Source: Siphonodentalium dalli (taxonomy: Eukaryota; Mollusca; Scaphopoda; Gadilida; Siphonodentaliidae). From it: a stretch of DNA of 64,000 nucleotides. The position numbers and the translations under genes were made by a program. The stretch covers positions 194,208,052 through 194,272,051 of the forward strand of contig CP136067.1 of the NCBI GenBank assembly GCA_032622095.1, read 5' to 3'. Below the pieces are notes generated by a model. It ran no database searches, had not been told where the DNA came from, and saw only the letters and a program-made list of their open reading frames with translations. Below are positions 35,606-46,538 of this stretch, piece by piece. Each line of letters opens with the position of its first letter. Position 1 is the first letter of the stretch.

Positions 35606-35910
35606 TTACGAGCGGACAAAAACACCCATGTATACCACAAACGGCGCGTTGCCCTTAAAAAGAAACGAGCCATATATAGTGGAATCCGCATCACGGCAAT
35701 GTTCCGGCACGTACCCTAGAAATATGCGTATACTGTCTTCGAGTGGCATATTGTCAATATGAGTGAACATTGAACACGAAAATTTATCCAAAAAATCATA
35801 CCAAATGGTATTTCTGATATGAATCAGAGCATAACACTCAAATAGAATATGCACAAGCTTAACGACGAAACCCCGTCCGCAGGCACCGCATATAGAAGGT
35901 GTTGAGATAG
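35606..35910 (-). pseudogene. LINE ORF2 C-terminal end, separated from its 5' part by the LTR element
   Basis: - strand codons include a Cys-His motif, C-x2-C followed by VHILFEC (CGACGRGF, LVHILFECYA), typical of the C-terminal region of many LINE ORF2 proteins. When the LTR element and one ATAG duplication are disregarded, this segment follows in frame from the LINE sequence at 47174 upward. It lacks an RT domain of its own. Confidence 0.8.
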
Positions 35911-36545
35911 TGTGGCAGACTCCAATAGTTATGGGGACGATCGTAGTTGAGTTTTCTCCTCGTGGTCGTGATCCGTCCTGGTGTTGAAGTAATTGGAACA
36001 ACCGTGGCGTTGAATATATTTATTGAGAGCAATTTTAGTCCCGTGGTTTGGACAAAAAGACACAGCAAACGTGTGGACTTCTGGTAGATCGAAAGACGAA
36101 GTAAAGTATCAAATTCGGCGCGTGGCTTTTATCCAAGCAGCCGAATTTAATGTCCTCATATATCATTGGGGTAATAAAGTTGTAATCGCATAAGTTACCA
36201 GCGACACCCGACAGTAACATGACTGTTATCAAATTAATAATCATAATTAGTATTGTAATGTAGCGATGATCCGTCACGAACCAGACAGACCTCATTAGGC
36301 TTCTTGCAGGTGTGCTTATTGTTTGTAATTAGGACCGTTGGTTCGTTATCACAATGCACGATCACCGCTATAGATACATGGATAAAGAATTTACAGAATG
36401 GCCCTTGTTCGTGGTTGGGTAAAACAATGAACAAGGAAGTTAACTAATATAGGAAGCTTTAGAAAGATCTTAATGGGGCACATTGTCATTATTATCATAA
36501 TTAATTTAGGGGCAAATATTATATCGATAACGGCATTCTGTTACA
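35911..36545 (-). repeat. 3' LTR of the Gypsy-like element
   Basis: 635 bases, TG...CA on the coding strand (starts 'tgtaacagaatgcc' and ends 'gagtctgccaca' when read on the - strand). Compared with the other LTR I count five substitutions. A weak purine tract (tgaggggc, at about 36549-36556) precedes it and may be the PPT. A perfect 'tgagatttcac'/'gtgaaatctca' hairpin sits at about 36560-36583. Short ORFs inside appear identically in both LTRs and are not genes. Confidence 0.95.
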
Positions 36546-36779
36546 TACGCCCCTCACTGATTGAGATTTCACTTGTGAAATCTCATTCAAGTGACGACAT
36601 AACAGGATGACGTGATTACTATTAACGCTGCTATGCATTTGAGTCATATATCATTTATAAATCATTGGTAGTAATACATTTAGAAAACGATTAATAATAA
36701 TACAATACAATAAATCAACAATCAATAATATATACAATGAAAGAACACAGTAGCTAAGAACGGTGTTGTTCAGTAGTCT

Positions 36780-37165
36780 ATCACTGAAGAAAATGTTGAT
36801 CACTATATGATCTATATTGAAATTTACATTGAAGAAATGTTGATCACTTTATGATCTATATCCAGTTTTGATGACTTGATTATCATCTATATGTTCAGTA
36901 GTCCACATTGATATATTGAAATCTGATGACTTGATTATCATCGATATGTTCAGTCATCCACACTGATATATTGAAATCTGATGACTTGATTATCATCGAT
37001 ATGTTCAGTCGTCCACACTGAGAAATGTTGATCATTGTATGATCTATATTGAATTATTTGATGACTTGATTATCATCCATATGTTCAGTCGTCCACACTG
37101 ATATATTGAAATCTGATGACTTGATTATCATCGATATGTTCAGTCATCCACACTGAGAAATGTTT
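36780..37165 (-). repeat. Tandem repeats between env and the 3' LTR
   Basis: Imperfect units of about 60-70 bases contain 'tgatgacttgattatcatcg', 'atatgttcagtc' and 'tccacactga', interleaved with 'gaaatgttgatcac'. This is non-coding 3' region of the LTR element. Confidence 0.85.
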
Positions 37166-37166
37166 A

Positions 37167-39458
37167 TCACTTTGTGACTTCCGATTTAAGGATAGGTTTC
37201 CTTTCTGATTTCTCGGAATGTTCCACTGGTTGACGTACCTTACCAGCAAGTTTGCTGTTTACGAACGTAACAGTTGGAGTTTTGGTCAGTTCAGGTGCGA
37301 ATTTCTGAAGAATTTCCAGGCCAGGATCATGAATTCTCGTTCGAGGTAGAGGATCGTCGTTCTTCACCGAGGAGAGTTGCTTCACTATTGCCGGACGGGG
37401 ATCATGAGTTCTCGTCCGAGGAATAGGAGGTTTTGAACATATTTTCACCTGGAGTCTACCACCTTCATCTTGTAGAGCTTCCGCATCAGAATTTGACTCA
37501 TATGCACTATCACTCGTACCCTTTTCCGGTTTCACAGTATATCTGACCATATGACGTCTATTGCGACGTTTAGCAGAAATGGGGTACCTAATTCTACGTC
37601 TATACTTGCAAGTTAAGCAAGTAGCAAGAATGATCAGGGGAATAGCAATCAATGCCAAAAGGGGATGAGGAAATGATATATCATTTACATCTGTGGCAGT
37701 GATTGAATCTAGGGTAGATACTAATTCTTCTATAGGAATTTTATCGACATTTCGTAATTTATCAGGGACGGTTATGTTGTCGTTAGCTTGCATCTTCCGC
37801 AATAACGGTTCCCATAATCGGTATTTAGAATGATTAAATTTCGGCAATAGCTCTTGATTAAAAGCCGTGACAAAGTTGGAATTGTTACCATTATAATAAC
37901 GTTCAAATTTGAGGCTTTGGCTAGAGGCAGAACACGTGGGCTCTATTTCGAGTAAACCAAGGGGTGGCGATAAAGTCACTTGGTCTGGTGCATCTCGATT
38001 TCCACAGTCTATGGAGAATTTTAAAGGTCGTTCAAGACTTAAAATAAATAATCCTTGATTAACTTGGCTTACATAAGGAAGAAGACTGTTCGGAGCAACG
38101 TCAACTTCGCAATGTTTAGCGATTGCTCGGCTATCTGATAAGAATAAAGCGACGTAACATGGTTTATATTTGTCTATGTCTCGAATTAAACCATCATACA
38201 TACAATAATGTAAAGTATTGTGGAGGCAGGTCGATGTAGGAGATAAATTTAGATATTGTGTTCTACTAGGGTTAATTGACAAACTATTTGTTTTAAGACA
38301 GTATTCAGCCAACATGTGATTAAATCTTACGTTCACCTTAGGTTCATTCAGCGTATATGGTAAGGAATGAATTTTAAAGATCTCAAATCGATTTTTAATA
38401 TCTAACAGAGGCACTTTGATCATAACAATGATTTGTTTTTCAGTTATGATGGTACTACACGACAAGTGTTGGTAATAGTGCCATAACTCAGTGGTTGGAT
38501 CAAAAGGGAGTTTGAGGTGATCGGGTAGTTTTCCTTTAAGATTATGCAGCATGTGTCTAAATACATCTATCCTAATAACACTAGGAGAGATTCGATTCGT
38601 TGTTAAAACATTTAGTTGACCATGAAGATGTTCAAGGTAAAAACGAGCAGATGTTACCATCTGACTTATTTAATTAATAATTAAATCCAGATTATGATGA
38701 GTGCTACTGTAGTATTCTAATTTAAGGATATGTTTATACTTTTCATTAATGGTTGCATCTATATTAGTTTTGATTAATGCTACTGTCTCCATTAGTTGAT
38801 TGATTTTCTGTCTATTCTCTTTCAGGTAATTGCGCGTAGCATTCATGATACTTAGACTTTGTTTTATCACGTGGCGTACTTTCAACTGATTCTGAGATAA
38901 TCGTTCGATCGCGGTTCTTATGTTTTTCAGGTCAGATTCACTTACGGTTCCGAATAACCAAGATAAGCCTTCACCGATAAACGGAAGTAAAGAGCGTTTA
39001 CCTCGTTTACGCGAACGTGACGATTTATGTTTACGTAATTTTTGGGGACGACTGGTTGGTTTGGGATAATCATAATTTTTACTATCATGTAAAGTTTTAT
39101 ATTCTTGATATCTCATAACGACACTAGCATATTCTCGGCGTATCATTACAAGCTCGTCATTCAGGCCCTGTAAAGTAACTTCAAATTCTATTTTTGCACT
39201 AGAGTTTGGGAACAACGCATCTGCGTGATCATATATAGTTCTTTCCAAGTACCGATGAGCATCACTTATTTGATTAGAGAGCAAGTCAAGGTACATATCA
39301 AAGGGAGCTAGATCAATTACAAATCCCAAAGTCCAATCAGAATTTGTCATTGTGACATCTTTGATTTTGTGAAATATTACATTGTGTGAAACTATGAGTG
39401 TAGCCGATATGACTGTGGGGAATGGAAAGATACTCATTAATATTTGGACTATCTTCAT
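37167..39458 (-). pseudogene. env: Env-like glycoprotein, interrupted by one in-frame stop
   Basis: Reads from ATG at 39458 for 262 codons to a TAA at 38670-38672, then continues in the same frame for about 500 codons to 37167. The N-terminus is hydrophobic (signal-like). A basic run ends in the furin-like RGKR (residues 152-155), followed by a hydrophobic segment (SLLPFIGEGLSWLFG) and coiled-coil-like heptads. N-glycosylation sequons are present. In the distal part a membrane segment (LLALIAIPLIILATCL, about residues 334-349 after the second Met) is followed by basic CKYRRR and a tail of about 145 residues. The layout matches class I fusion glycoproteins of errantiviruses and baculovirus F by family knowledge. 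The tail is long and contains a duplicated PRTR-x-HDP motif. The stop would prevent a membrane-anchored product from this copy. Confidence 0.85.
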
Positions 39459-39714
39459 GGTGTCTGTAATGAGAAGGTATGTTTTTGTATGTCAAATTGT
39501 CAAAAGTGTGTCATTTAGTGTGTATAAGTGTCATGGTGATTAATGTTGTCATTTACCAGGTGTCTGTTTTGCAATATGGCCGCGCCAGCACAACCATATA
39601 AACTGCAGGCGTAGGTGCTAAGTGTGTAAATGTTATGTGAGGGTTGTAGTTGTTGAATGGTTTGTTTTGGTCATTAATTATAATGACTTTGTATTCATGA
39701 AAACATTATTGGAC

Positions 39715-40200
39715 TAATTATTGAGGCATTCCTTTTTCTTAGTGGAGCGGCAGAGGTATTTTTCCTATCCGCAAGTACTCCACCACCGTTAATGGTATAC
39801 TGTAGAACCAGTAATATTCGGTATAATCGAATACAATTTTTCAATTTTTACCCATCAACGGCTATTGTTTAAGGAACGCTGTACACAATTGCACTTTATT
39901 ATGGACTTCATTATTAACATTGTTGGACTATTATTATTGGACATTTCAGGCATGCCCCTTATAAGTGGAGTGGCAGAAATATTTATCCTATCCACATATA
40001 CTCCACCACCATTAATGGTATACTGTAGAACCAGTAATATTCGGTATAATCGAATACAATTTTTCAAATTTTACCCATCAATGGCTATTGTTAAGGGGAA
40101 GCTTTGTACATTTATTTAGAATTTATTACATTATTAAAGCCATTCTGGCCATACATTATTTATAATTCAGTGCATTGTTAAGGCCATTCTGGCCATACAT
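39715..40200 (-). repeat. Tandem duplications in the pol-env spacer
   Basis: 39720-39875 and 39945-40100 are about 225 bases apart in register and share 'ggtatactgtagaaccagta' and 'atattcggtataatcgaata'. A shorter doublet with 'ggccattctggccatacat' follows at 40135-40200. Both lie between the integrase stop (40373) and the env start. Confidence 0.85.
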
Positions 40201-40372
40201 AATCAGATGTGATTAACTCGACAGAGGCAAGGGATTTAGTCGGATTCTCGACTTTTGTTATAAAGTCTACCTGCATATCTGCATTGTCATGGTTCATGTC
40301 CTCTGCAGGCGTTTCGAATTCACTATCGTCATCGGCCGACGCAGAAGCAATTTCAGATATACCATCAGACGA

Positions 40373-43300
40373 TTAAGAGAGCATAAAACCTTCTTCAGAA
40401 GACACATGGTCTTCAGTCCCGGATTGAGGGTCATCCCTCTGCTTTTCTGCACGCAACCTTTTAGCAAGGTCCATTAATGGAATGTTATCCTCATCGGAAG
40501 AATGTTCCCTCACATGTCGGTGTTGTCGCGCTAAGCGAGCAAGAGGTATATTATCTTCAGAATCACTTTCAGAGTCTGAAGATGATTCTGATGGGGGAAC
40601 TACATAGCGTTGTACACGTAAGGCTACAACTTTGTCATCACCTTTAGGGATTTCCCATTCAATGTGTGCTTTTCGTAGCAGTTCCGCATGACATTTGGTA
40701 ACCCTTCCAGTCAGCTGATTGCGAATCCTATAACTCACAGGAGACGTTTTAACTACTACTCGGTAATAAGGGTGCCATTTAGAGGCTAGTTTATTTCTGG
40801 TTCGATTATCTCGATAATACACGGGGTCACCGACCTCGTACGAGACATCTTTAGCATTTTTATCTGCATATTTCTTTTGGAGCTTCTGAGCTATTTTAAA
40901 ATGACGATGAACCAATCGGAAAGATCGGTGCATTTCTTGCATAGCTACTTTATGAAACTCTTCACCAACATATTTTTTATGTGGTTTGAGAAGGTTATCT
41001 AACGGAAGTACAGGATCTTTATTATATAACAAGTACAACGGAGAAAACTTTGTAGATTCATTAACATTAAATCGTATGGCTGCCAAGGCTTGACTGAGAT
41101 GCAAGTCCCATGTATCTAATTGATTCTCAATTAGTTTCGCAAGTATGTGATGGATGGTTTTGTGAACTCTTTCAACACGAGCATTTCCTTGTGGGTGATA
41201 ATAGGAAGTTGTCACGTGATTAATGTTTAATTGTTGTAATACATCTTGCATAACTTGATTACAATTTTCAGACCCATTATCGGTGACCAACTCAAGGGGT
41301 GTTGAAAATCTAGGAAAGATTTGATCCATTAGCAAATGAGCTATAGTTTGAGCGTTTTTATCAGGGATTGCAAAACATTCAGGCCAGGCACTATAGTGAT
41401 CAATGAAAGTTGCTATATATTTATTTCCAGCGTGAGTGGTAGGATATGGACCACTCAAATCCAGCCCAATTTTAGCAAAAGGGTATGGAGTATTTGCTAT
41501 TTGCTGTAAAGGGGGTTTTATCTTTTGTAGCTTCCTACTATTGCATGGTACACACAGTTCACAGTATTTGTAAATATCCTTATATAAATTTTTCCAATAA
41601 TATTTACGATGTAAGGCAGTAAACATTTTGTCAGTTCCAAAATGACCATTATCGTCATGTTGTTGTTTCAACACAGCATTCTGCAAATGTTTAGGGATGC
41701 ACATTCGAAGAATTGGGTCATCCTTGGAATTACTCATATAATAAATTATGTCTTTAATCATGATATATTGATCCCATACCGAAGGTGGGGGTGAGTTACT
41801 ATTATATTGTTGTTTAAGGGCAACAATTTCCGGATCTTTATCTTGTTCTTCCATCATGTCATAACCAGTGATTTGTAACTTATCCAATGGTGGTAAATCT
41901 TCATTGGGCAGTTTACATTTCACAAACTCACCAGGGGTGAATTGGTTTGAATTCAAGGCATTAACCTTATAGGTTTTATCATTGAGATCTGGTTCTGACA
42001 TAGGGTCATCACTCGTATGATCCTTCAAAGGTAGTCTTGACAAAAGGTCAGCACATATATTTAGAGGACCATGTATATACTGGATTTTACAATTTTAGCT
42101 TGATATATCTAGGGCCCATTTCTGTAGCTTCTTGTTAGTACTGAGGGGTCCGGTTAACAGATATTGTAGTGGTTTATGATCAGTTCGTATTATAAAATGA
42201 GATTTTGTCAGATAATGATCAAATTTCTTTAGAGCATAATGAATGCTATAACATTCTTTTTCAATTACAGCCCAACGCTGTTGCGTATCGCTTAGTTTGT
42301 GTGAAAGGTAATAAATTGGTTTTTCTGAACACTCTGTATCGTCAGAAATCCGTTCACTGCCCGACAAGGGTTGGGTAAGACAAGCGCCAATACAGTCTTG
42401 GGATGCATCTGAATACAAGATGTAGGGTTTGTTTATATCAGGATAAGCTAAATATGGTACTTCAGTTAGCCTAGCTTTCAATAAATCAAAACTCTGTTGA
42501 CACTCAGTAGTCCATTTAAATTTGGCATACTTTTTGTTGAGTGCAACCATAGGTGTTGCAATGGAGCTAAATTTCGGGACAAATCGACGATAATAGGAGA
42601 CCATACCCACAAAAGAACGTACTCCACGGACTGTAGTGGGAGGTGGCAAATTTCGTATGGCCTTGACCTTATTAAGGTCAGGCTGTACTCTTTTTTCGTT
42701 AATAATAAATCCAAGATAATTTGTTTCATTTCTGAGAAAGCTACACTTTTTCAATTTCATTTTTAGGTTATGTTGTTTAAGGCGGTCAAAGACATTTTGG
42801 ACATGTTGGATATGATCACCAATATTCTTGCTAAATATTAATATATCATCCATATAGGCCAATGCATATTCTTGCATGCCATCCAGGACCTCACTCATTA
42901 GTTCCTGGAAAATCTAGGGCCCGTATACTAGGCCATATGGTAAAACTCGGAAAGAATATTGACCTTTGTGACACACAAAACTACTCTTTTCTTTAGCATC
43001 GTCATCCAGTTTTATCTGCCAGTACCCACTCTTAATGTCAAGGGCAGAGAAGAACCTTGACCCATTGAGTGAATTAAGTAGGTCATCAATTACCGGAAGT
43101 GGCCAACTTATAGTTTTCGTGATAGCATTTAATGATCTAAAATCGACACAAAAACGTTGTGATCCATCTTTCTTGCCGACCAGAATGCACGGAAAAGCCC
43201 AGGGTGACCTTGACCTTTCAATGACCTTGGCATCCAACATATAATTTACAGCTTTATCTAACATTTCGCGTTTTTGCATGGGTGCACGATACGGTTTCAT

Positions 43301-43465
43301 TTTTATAGGGTCGTGACCCTGAGTATTTATTGTCATGGTAATGGTGTCAGTAACCCCCAGTTGTGCATCATTGGCAGCAAAGAGGTCACTATTCTTCATT
43401 AGCAAGGATTTAACTATGTTCATTTTATCCATTGGGGCTTTAATTTCGGATTCATCAATGCCCAA
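40373..43465 (-). pseudogene. pol: Pol: reverse transcriptase, RNase H and integrase, two in-frame stops
   Basis: RT core: FCVDFRSLN, SALDIKSGYWQIKL, then a TAG at 42914-42916 inside the LPYGL region, then YMDD (AYMDDILIFSKN). RNase H: LYSDASQDCIGA and RTDHKPLQYLL, with a TAA at 42095-42097 near its end. Integrase: zinc-binding H-x4-H-x29-C-x2-C (residues 129, 134, 164, 167 from the Met at 42043), catalytic D195, D245 and E281 with D-x35-E, and a GPY/F-like C-terminal module (WHPYYRVV). The last ~70 residues are Ser/Asp/Glu-rich with a repeated EDNIPL motif. All three segments are in one frame. The order RT-RH-IN is Ty3/Gypsy. Confidence 0.95.
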
Positions 43466-44340
43466 ATTCTAACACAATTTTGTGTCATCCAATCAGTGCC
43501 TAATATCATATTGCGTCTCATATTCTCTACTACATAAATCTTATGACATAATTTTAACCCATTTATTTTGAAGGCTAGGTCTATTGCACCTAGAACCTTC
43601 AATTCACTTCCCGTCACTGAAGTGAGACTTTTTGTCTTTTTTAGTAGTTTGGGTTTATCAACTAAATTATTATAAATTTTCTGACTTAATATGGAACATT
43701 GGGCGCCAGTGTCAACTAAGGCTCTGAGTCGTTGTTTCCCAATGTACAATATAACGGAAGAGGGTACAGGTGTACCTGTCATGTGCACAGCCAGGCCAGG
43801 GTCTGATGTATTAGGACTCTGACGACCAGCAGGTCTCGCATGAGATCCACCAGATTTCAGACTCCCAATACTCTCAGATGAGTTGTCTCTCAGCTGTTTT
43901 ATTTTGTCTATCCATTCACGCCTGGCTTTCATTTTGAAATCATTATGTATTTGTTTATTTTCAGAAGAGGAAATTATTTTTAAAGATTCCCTCTGTTTTG
44001 GAGACACCCTAAGTGTGTCATACTTATCAGGTGTTTCAACTAATCTAACATCATTATGGTATGTTCCCATATGTTTGTCATGATTAATTAGTCTTGTGCG
44101 ACAGGGCTCAGATTTAATTGGCTTGGCCTGTTCTGTTTGAACATTTGTCAGGGACACATTTTCCATGTCAGGTGACTGATTAGAGTGCTCCATCCAGACT
44201 GCATACTTATTTGCATTCCCAACAGTGTACTCATGGTTGTATATTGCATTATCTTCAGTTGTAGTTAATTTAGAATGTGAGTGTAATGTATTGGATTTTA
44301 ATTTCTGACTTGCTTTTTCATTCTTATTAGAAGACCACAT
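43420..44340 (-). pseudogene. Protease region at the 5' end of pol
   Basis: About 180 residues of polar linker (GGSHARPAGRQSPN) precede an aspartic protease with LVDTGAQCSILS (DTG at residues 210-212) and the ILGTDW motif. The frame is open upstream to the gag stop, so it can be entered by a -1 frameshift at 44406-44412; the ATG at 44340 need not be used. Near 43466-43475 the frame must move by one base to enter the RT ORF. I interpret this as a mutation, since Gypsy pol is normally one frame. Confidence 0.85.
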
Positions 44341-44402
44341 TTTGGTTCCAAACTTGTTGGATTCACAAGTCCACCCTGGGTTCTTCGACAGTTCGGACCG
44401 AC

Positions 44403-45604
44403 CTAGTTTTTTGTCTCTTTAGGTTTGAAATAGCAGTCATTCTTATGGTGCTTTCGTACCTTATTGCAGTACTTGCAGAAAGCCCATTTATTATCAGAAT
44501 TCTTATATCCAATATTAGAATTCTTATATCCAATATCTACTGCATGTACCTCCCTGTCTGGCATTTTTGTCATGCCTCGATCAGGTCGATAATCTTGCGT
44601 TTTGTTGCCTTTATTTTGGCCCTGATTCTGTTGTTGTCGTTTCCGACAATTTTTATAGGTATGGCCTATTAATTTGCAAAATGTGCACTGGATTATCCCT
44701 GGAGGTCGGACATTGCTGACCTCCATGGGTTCGCCAGTCTCATCGGATTGAATATGGGCCTTGGGGAATCTTAGGGAAAACCGTTGTTTCATGTTAAATT
44801 CCGTCATGGCAATTTGAGCGGCATGGTCTAAAGTTACTGGATTTTCTCTCACTAACTTCATTTGCAATTTTGGATCATTTAAACCATCGATAAAATAATT
44901 TACAAGTTGAAATTGTACGGGACCCATCCGTAGTTCATGTGGTTGGAATGCGTCAGTAGCAACCTGTCGCATTCTCTCAACAAAATGTAGATGTTTTCTT
45001 GATGCCTTTGTTTCAAGGTCCTCAAGATTGCAAAGGCCTGTTGAGGATCGCTAACATTATCATATCGGATCCTCAACTCTTCCTTGATCCGATCCCAAGG
45101 GGCATGCATATTCTCTAATTTATATCTTTGGAGGAAATCTGCGATAGGACCACGGGTCCTTTGTAACGTGACAAGCCATTTTTCCTCATCTGGGGTCGCC
45201 ACAATTTGGCAGTAACGTTCCACTTGTTTTATAAATTCTTTAAATTTAGCACCATCGCCTTCATACACATCAATCATGCTGGACAATGTGAGAGCACTTT
45301 TTGCAGCTGTCTGTGTTCTAATGGCTCGAGCTTGGTCAGCCAAATTTACATTAAAACCCTCAAATTGACGCTCTAGGCCATGGAAAACGCGACCAATCTG
45401 AACATTAAATTCATTGGGTTCAGCGGCTTGTGCCTGGGCTTGAGCCTTGGCTTGTGCATGGGCCTGAGCCTCTCTTTGAGCATGGACATATCGGAGGCGA
45501 TCAGCCTCATCTTCCTCCTCGTCATTGGGCAGGGGAACCTCCCGCATGTCCATGTGTTGGGCCTGTGCTTGGTACTCTGCTCTGAGAATATCATTAGCAT
45601 CCAT
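44403..45604 (-). pseudogene. gag: Gag, with one frameshift
   Basis: Starts at ATG 45604 with an acidic lead and an Ala/Gln-rich segment, then a capsid-like helical region (EFIKQVERYCQ, RYDNVSDPQQAFAILRTLKQR). The frame breaks near 44985: the continuing frame gives ERMRQVATDAFQPHELRMG and reaches the stop at 44403. The distal part has a CCHC zinc knuckle C-x2-C-x4-H-x4-C (CTFCKLIGHTYKNC) and a second, atypical one (CKYCNKVRKHHKNDC), with a small IGYKNS duplication between. It forms the particle shell and binds the genomic RNA in the family. Because the zinc knuckles are in the second frame, the shift is more likely a mutation than programmed. Confidence 0.85.
44406..44412 (-). promoter_or_regulatory. 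-1 ribosomal frameshift slippery site A AAA AAC
   Basis: Read on the - strand, the gag codons ACA AAA AAC TAG contain the canonical X XXY YYZ heptamer A AAA AAC in the right register, directly before the gag stop. A -1 slip continues into the protease frame (CTA GGT CGG). A short 'tcggtccga' palindrome and possible 'gtcc...ggac' pairing lie just downstream. Function is inferred from the sequence. Confidence 0.8.
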
Positions 45605-45644
45605 TATTTCTTATATTTAAATTTAATTAATTTAATTAAAGTAT

Positions 45645-45956
45645 CTAACTTGGTGTATGTGGGGCGGGCCAACCAAAAGTGTCCTCGAAAGGTATAACTA
45701 TAGCAGTAGGTTTGTAAGGCTTGTTATCTGTAAATGGTTGTGGTACGTGTATTGTTTTATATCTGTGTTTGCGGTCGATACTGTCTCGTGTATTACAGAA
45801 GGAAAATATTAACGTAACTTCAATGTAACTCCCTTTGTTTAGTATTTCTTTTACACGTTTTATTTGGTAAAGTTGGCCAATTACTTTGGTAAATGTAGGT
45901 TGTATTAATGTTTTAAACTCTGATTGACTTAATTCTTGTTTAAACCTATTGTCCAT
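45645..45956 (-). CDS. Leader ORF 2 of the LTR element, unknown function
   Basis: 103 codons, in the leader just upstream of gag (ending 41 bases before the gag ATG). Balanced composition, slightly basic, no zinc or membrane motif. It starts MDNRFKQELS and ends PAPHTPS. I do not recognise it. It could be an accessory protein, an exon of a spliced product or non-functional. It is open in an element whose main genes carry several breaks. Confidence 0.4.
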   Translation of the reverse strand: MDNRFKQELSQSEFKTLIQPTFTKVIGQLYQIKRVKEILNKGSYIEVTLIFSFCNTRDSIDRKHRYKTIHVPQPFTDNKPYKPTAIVIPFEDTFGWPAPHTPS

Positions 45957-46146
45957 TAATCAAATGAAATTAACTGTTTAATTAGTTTATAATTTAAGGT
46001 TTAAATTTCACTTGATGATTTAATTAATAGACATATTTCAACAACTAAGTGAGGTCTAAAGCTTCACGTGCGGTTTTAAAAGGAAATTTAAAACATCGAC
46101 CAGACTCGTACTTGCATACAGGACCAGCTGACGTTACCCAAACAGT

Positions 46147-46476
46147 CTAAAAAACTATGTGTATATAGTCGAGATATACCAGCGTGTGTCTTACAAAGAC
46201 TCCCTCGATCACGCTTCCGTAGCGAGTGTTAACTCGTCTATAAAAACGCGGCCGTAAAATATTTGAATACTCTGTAAGAGTCACGTGCTCTATCTCAAAA
46301 ATGTCCGAAAGATAGTCTTGATAATACTGTAAGGGTCGAGATTGTGAAGAAGATGCAATATAACATGCGTTTAACAACCCTGGTGTCCAGTCCACGGGGC
46401 CAATATCGTTCGGGTTGCCGTAATTTAATCCCACAGATGAAAAATTGACAGGGAAAAATGTAGAGTGGTCAGACAT
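46147..46476 (-). CDS. Leader ORF 1 of the LTR element, unknown function
   Basis: 109 codons starting about 60 bases downstream of the 5' LTR edge and 50 bases past the primer site; it is the first ORF on the genomic RNA. It has protein-like composition rich in Tyr and aromatic residues (MSDHSTFFPVNF, LQYYQDYLSDIFEIEH). No family is recognised. Simple Gypsy elements have no gene here, so it may be an accessory gene. Confidence 0.45.
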   Translation of the reverse strand: MSDHSTFFPVNFSSVGLNYGNPNDIGPVDWTPGLLNACYIASSSQSRPLQYYQDYLSDIFEIEHVTLTEYSNILRPRFYRRVNTRYGSVIEGVFVRHTLVYLDYIHIVF

Positions 46477-46508
46477 ACGAAGAAACCAAAGAAAAGGGTA
46501 CTCACCGA

Positions 46509-46526
46509 ATCCTGCTCACGGCACCA
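46509..46526 (-). promoter_or_regulatory. Primer binding site, complementary to a tRNA-His 3' end
   Basis: On the - strand the site begins TGG 12 bases downstream of the LTR. Its complement reads 'atcctgctcacggcacca', i.e. a TCACGGCA acceptor strand plus CCA. The acceptor matches animal tRNA-His (5' GCCGTGA) as I remember it, with one or two mismatches in the T arm. Confidence 0.65.
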
Positions 46527-46538
46527 AATCACCGTATA

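Noticed and set aside
36035..36434. Two ORFs in the LTR (also at 46663-47062)
   Set aside because: They occur identically in both LTRs and have no motif; they follow from sequence identity of the LTRs.
44985..45010. Programmed frameshift within gag
   Set aside because: No canonical slippery heptamer is seen, and the zinc knuckles lie in the second frame; a mutation is simpler.
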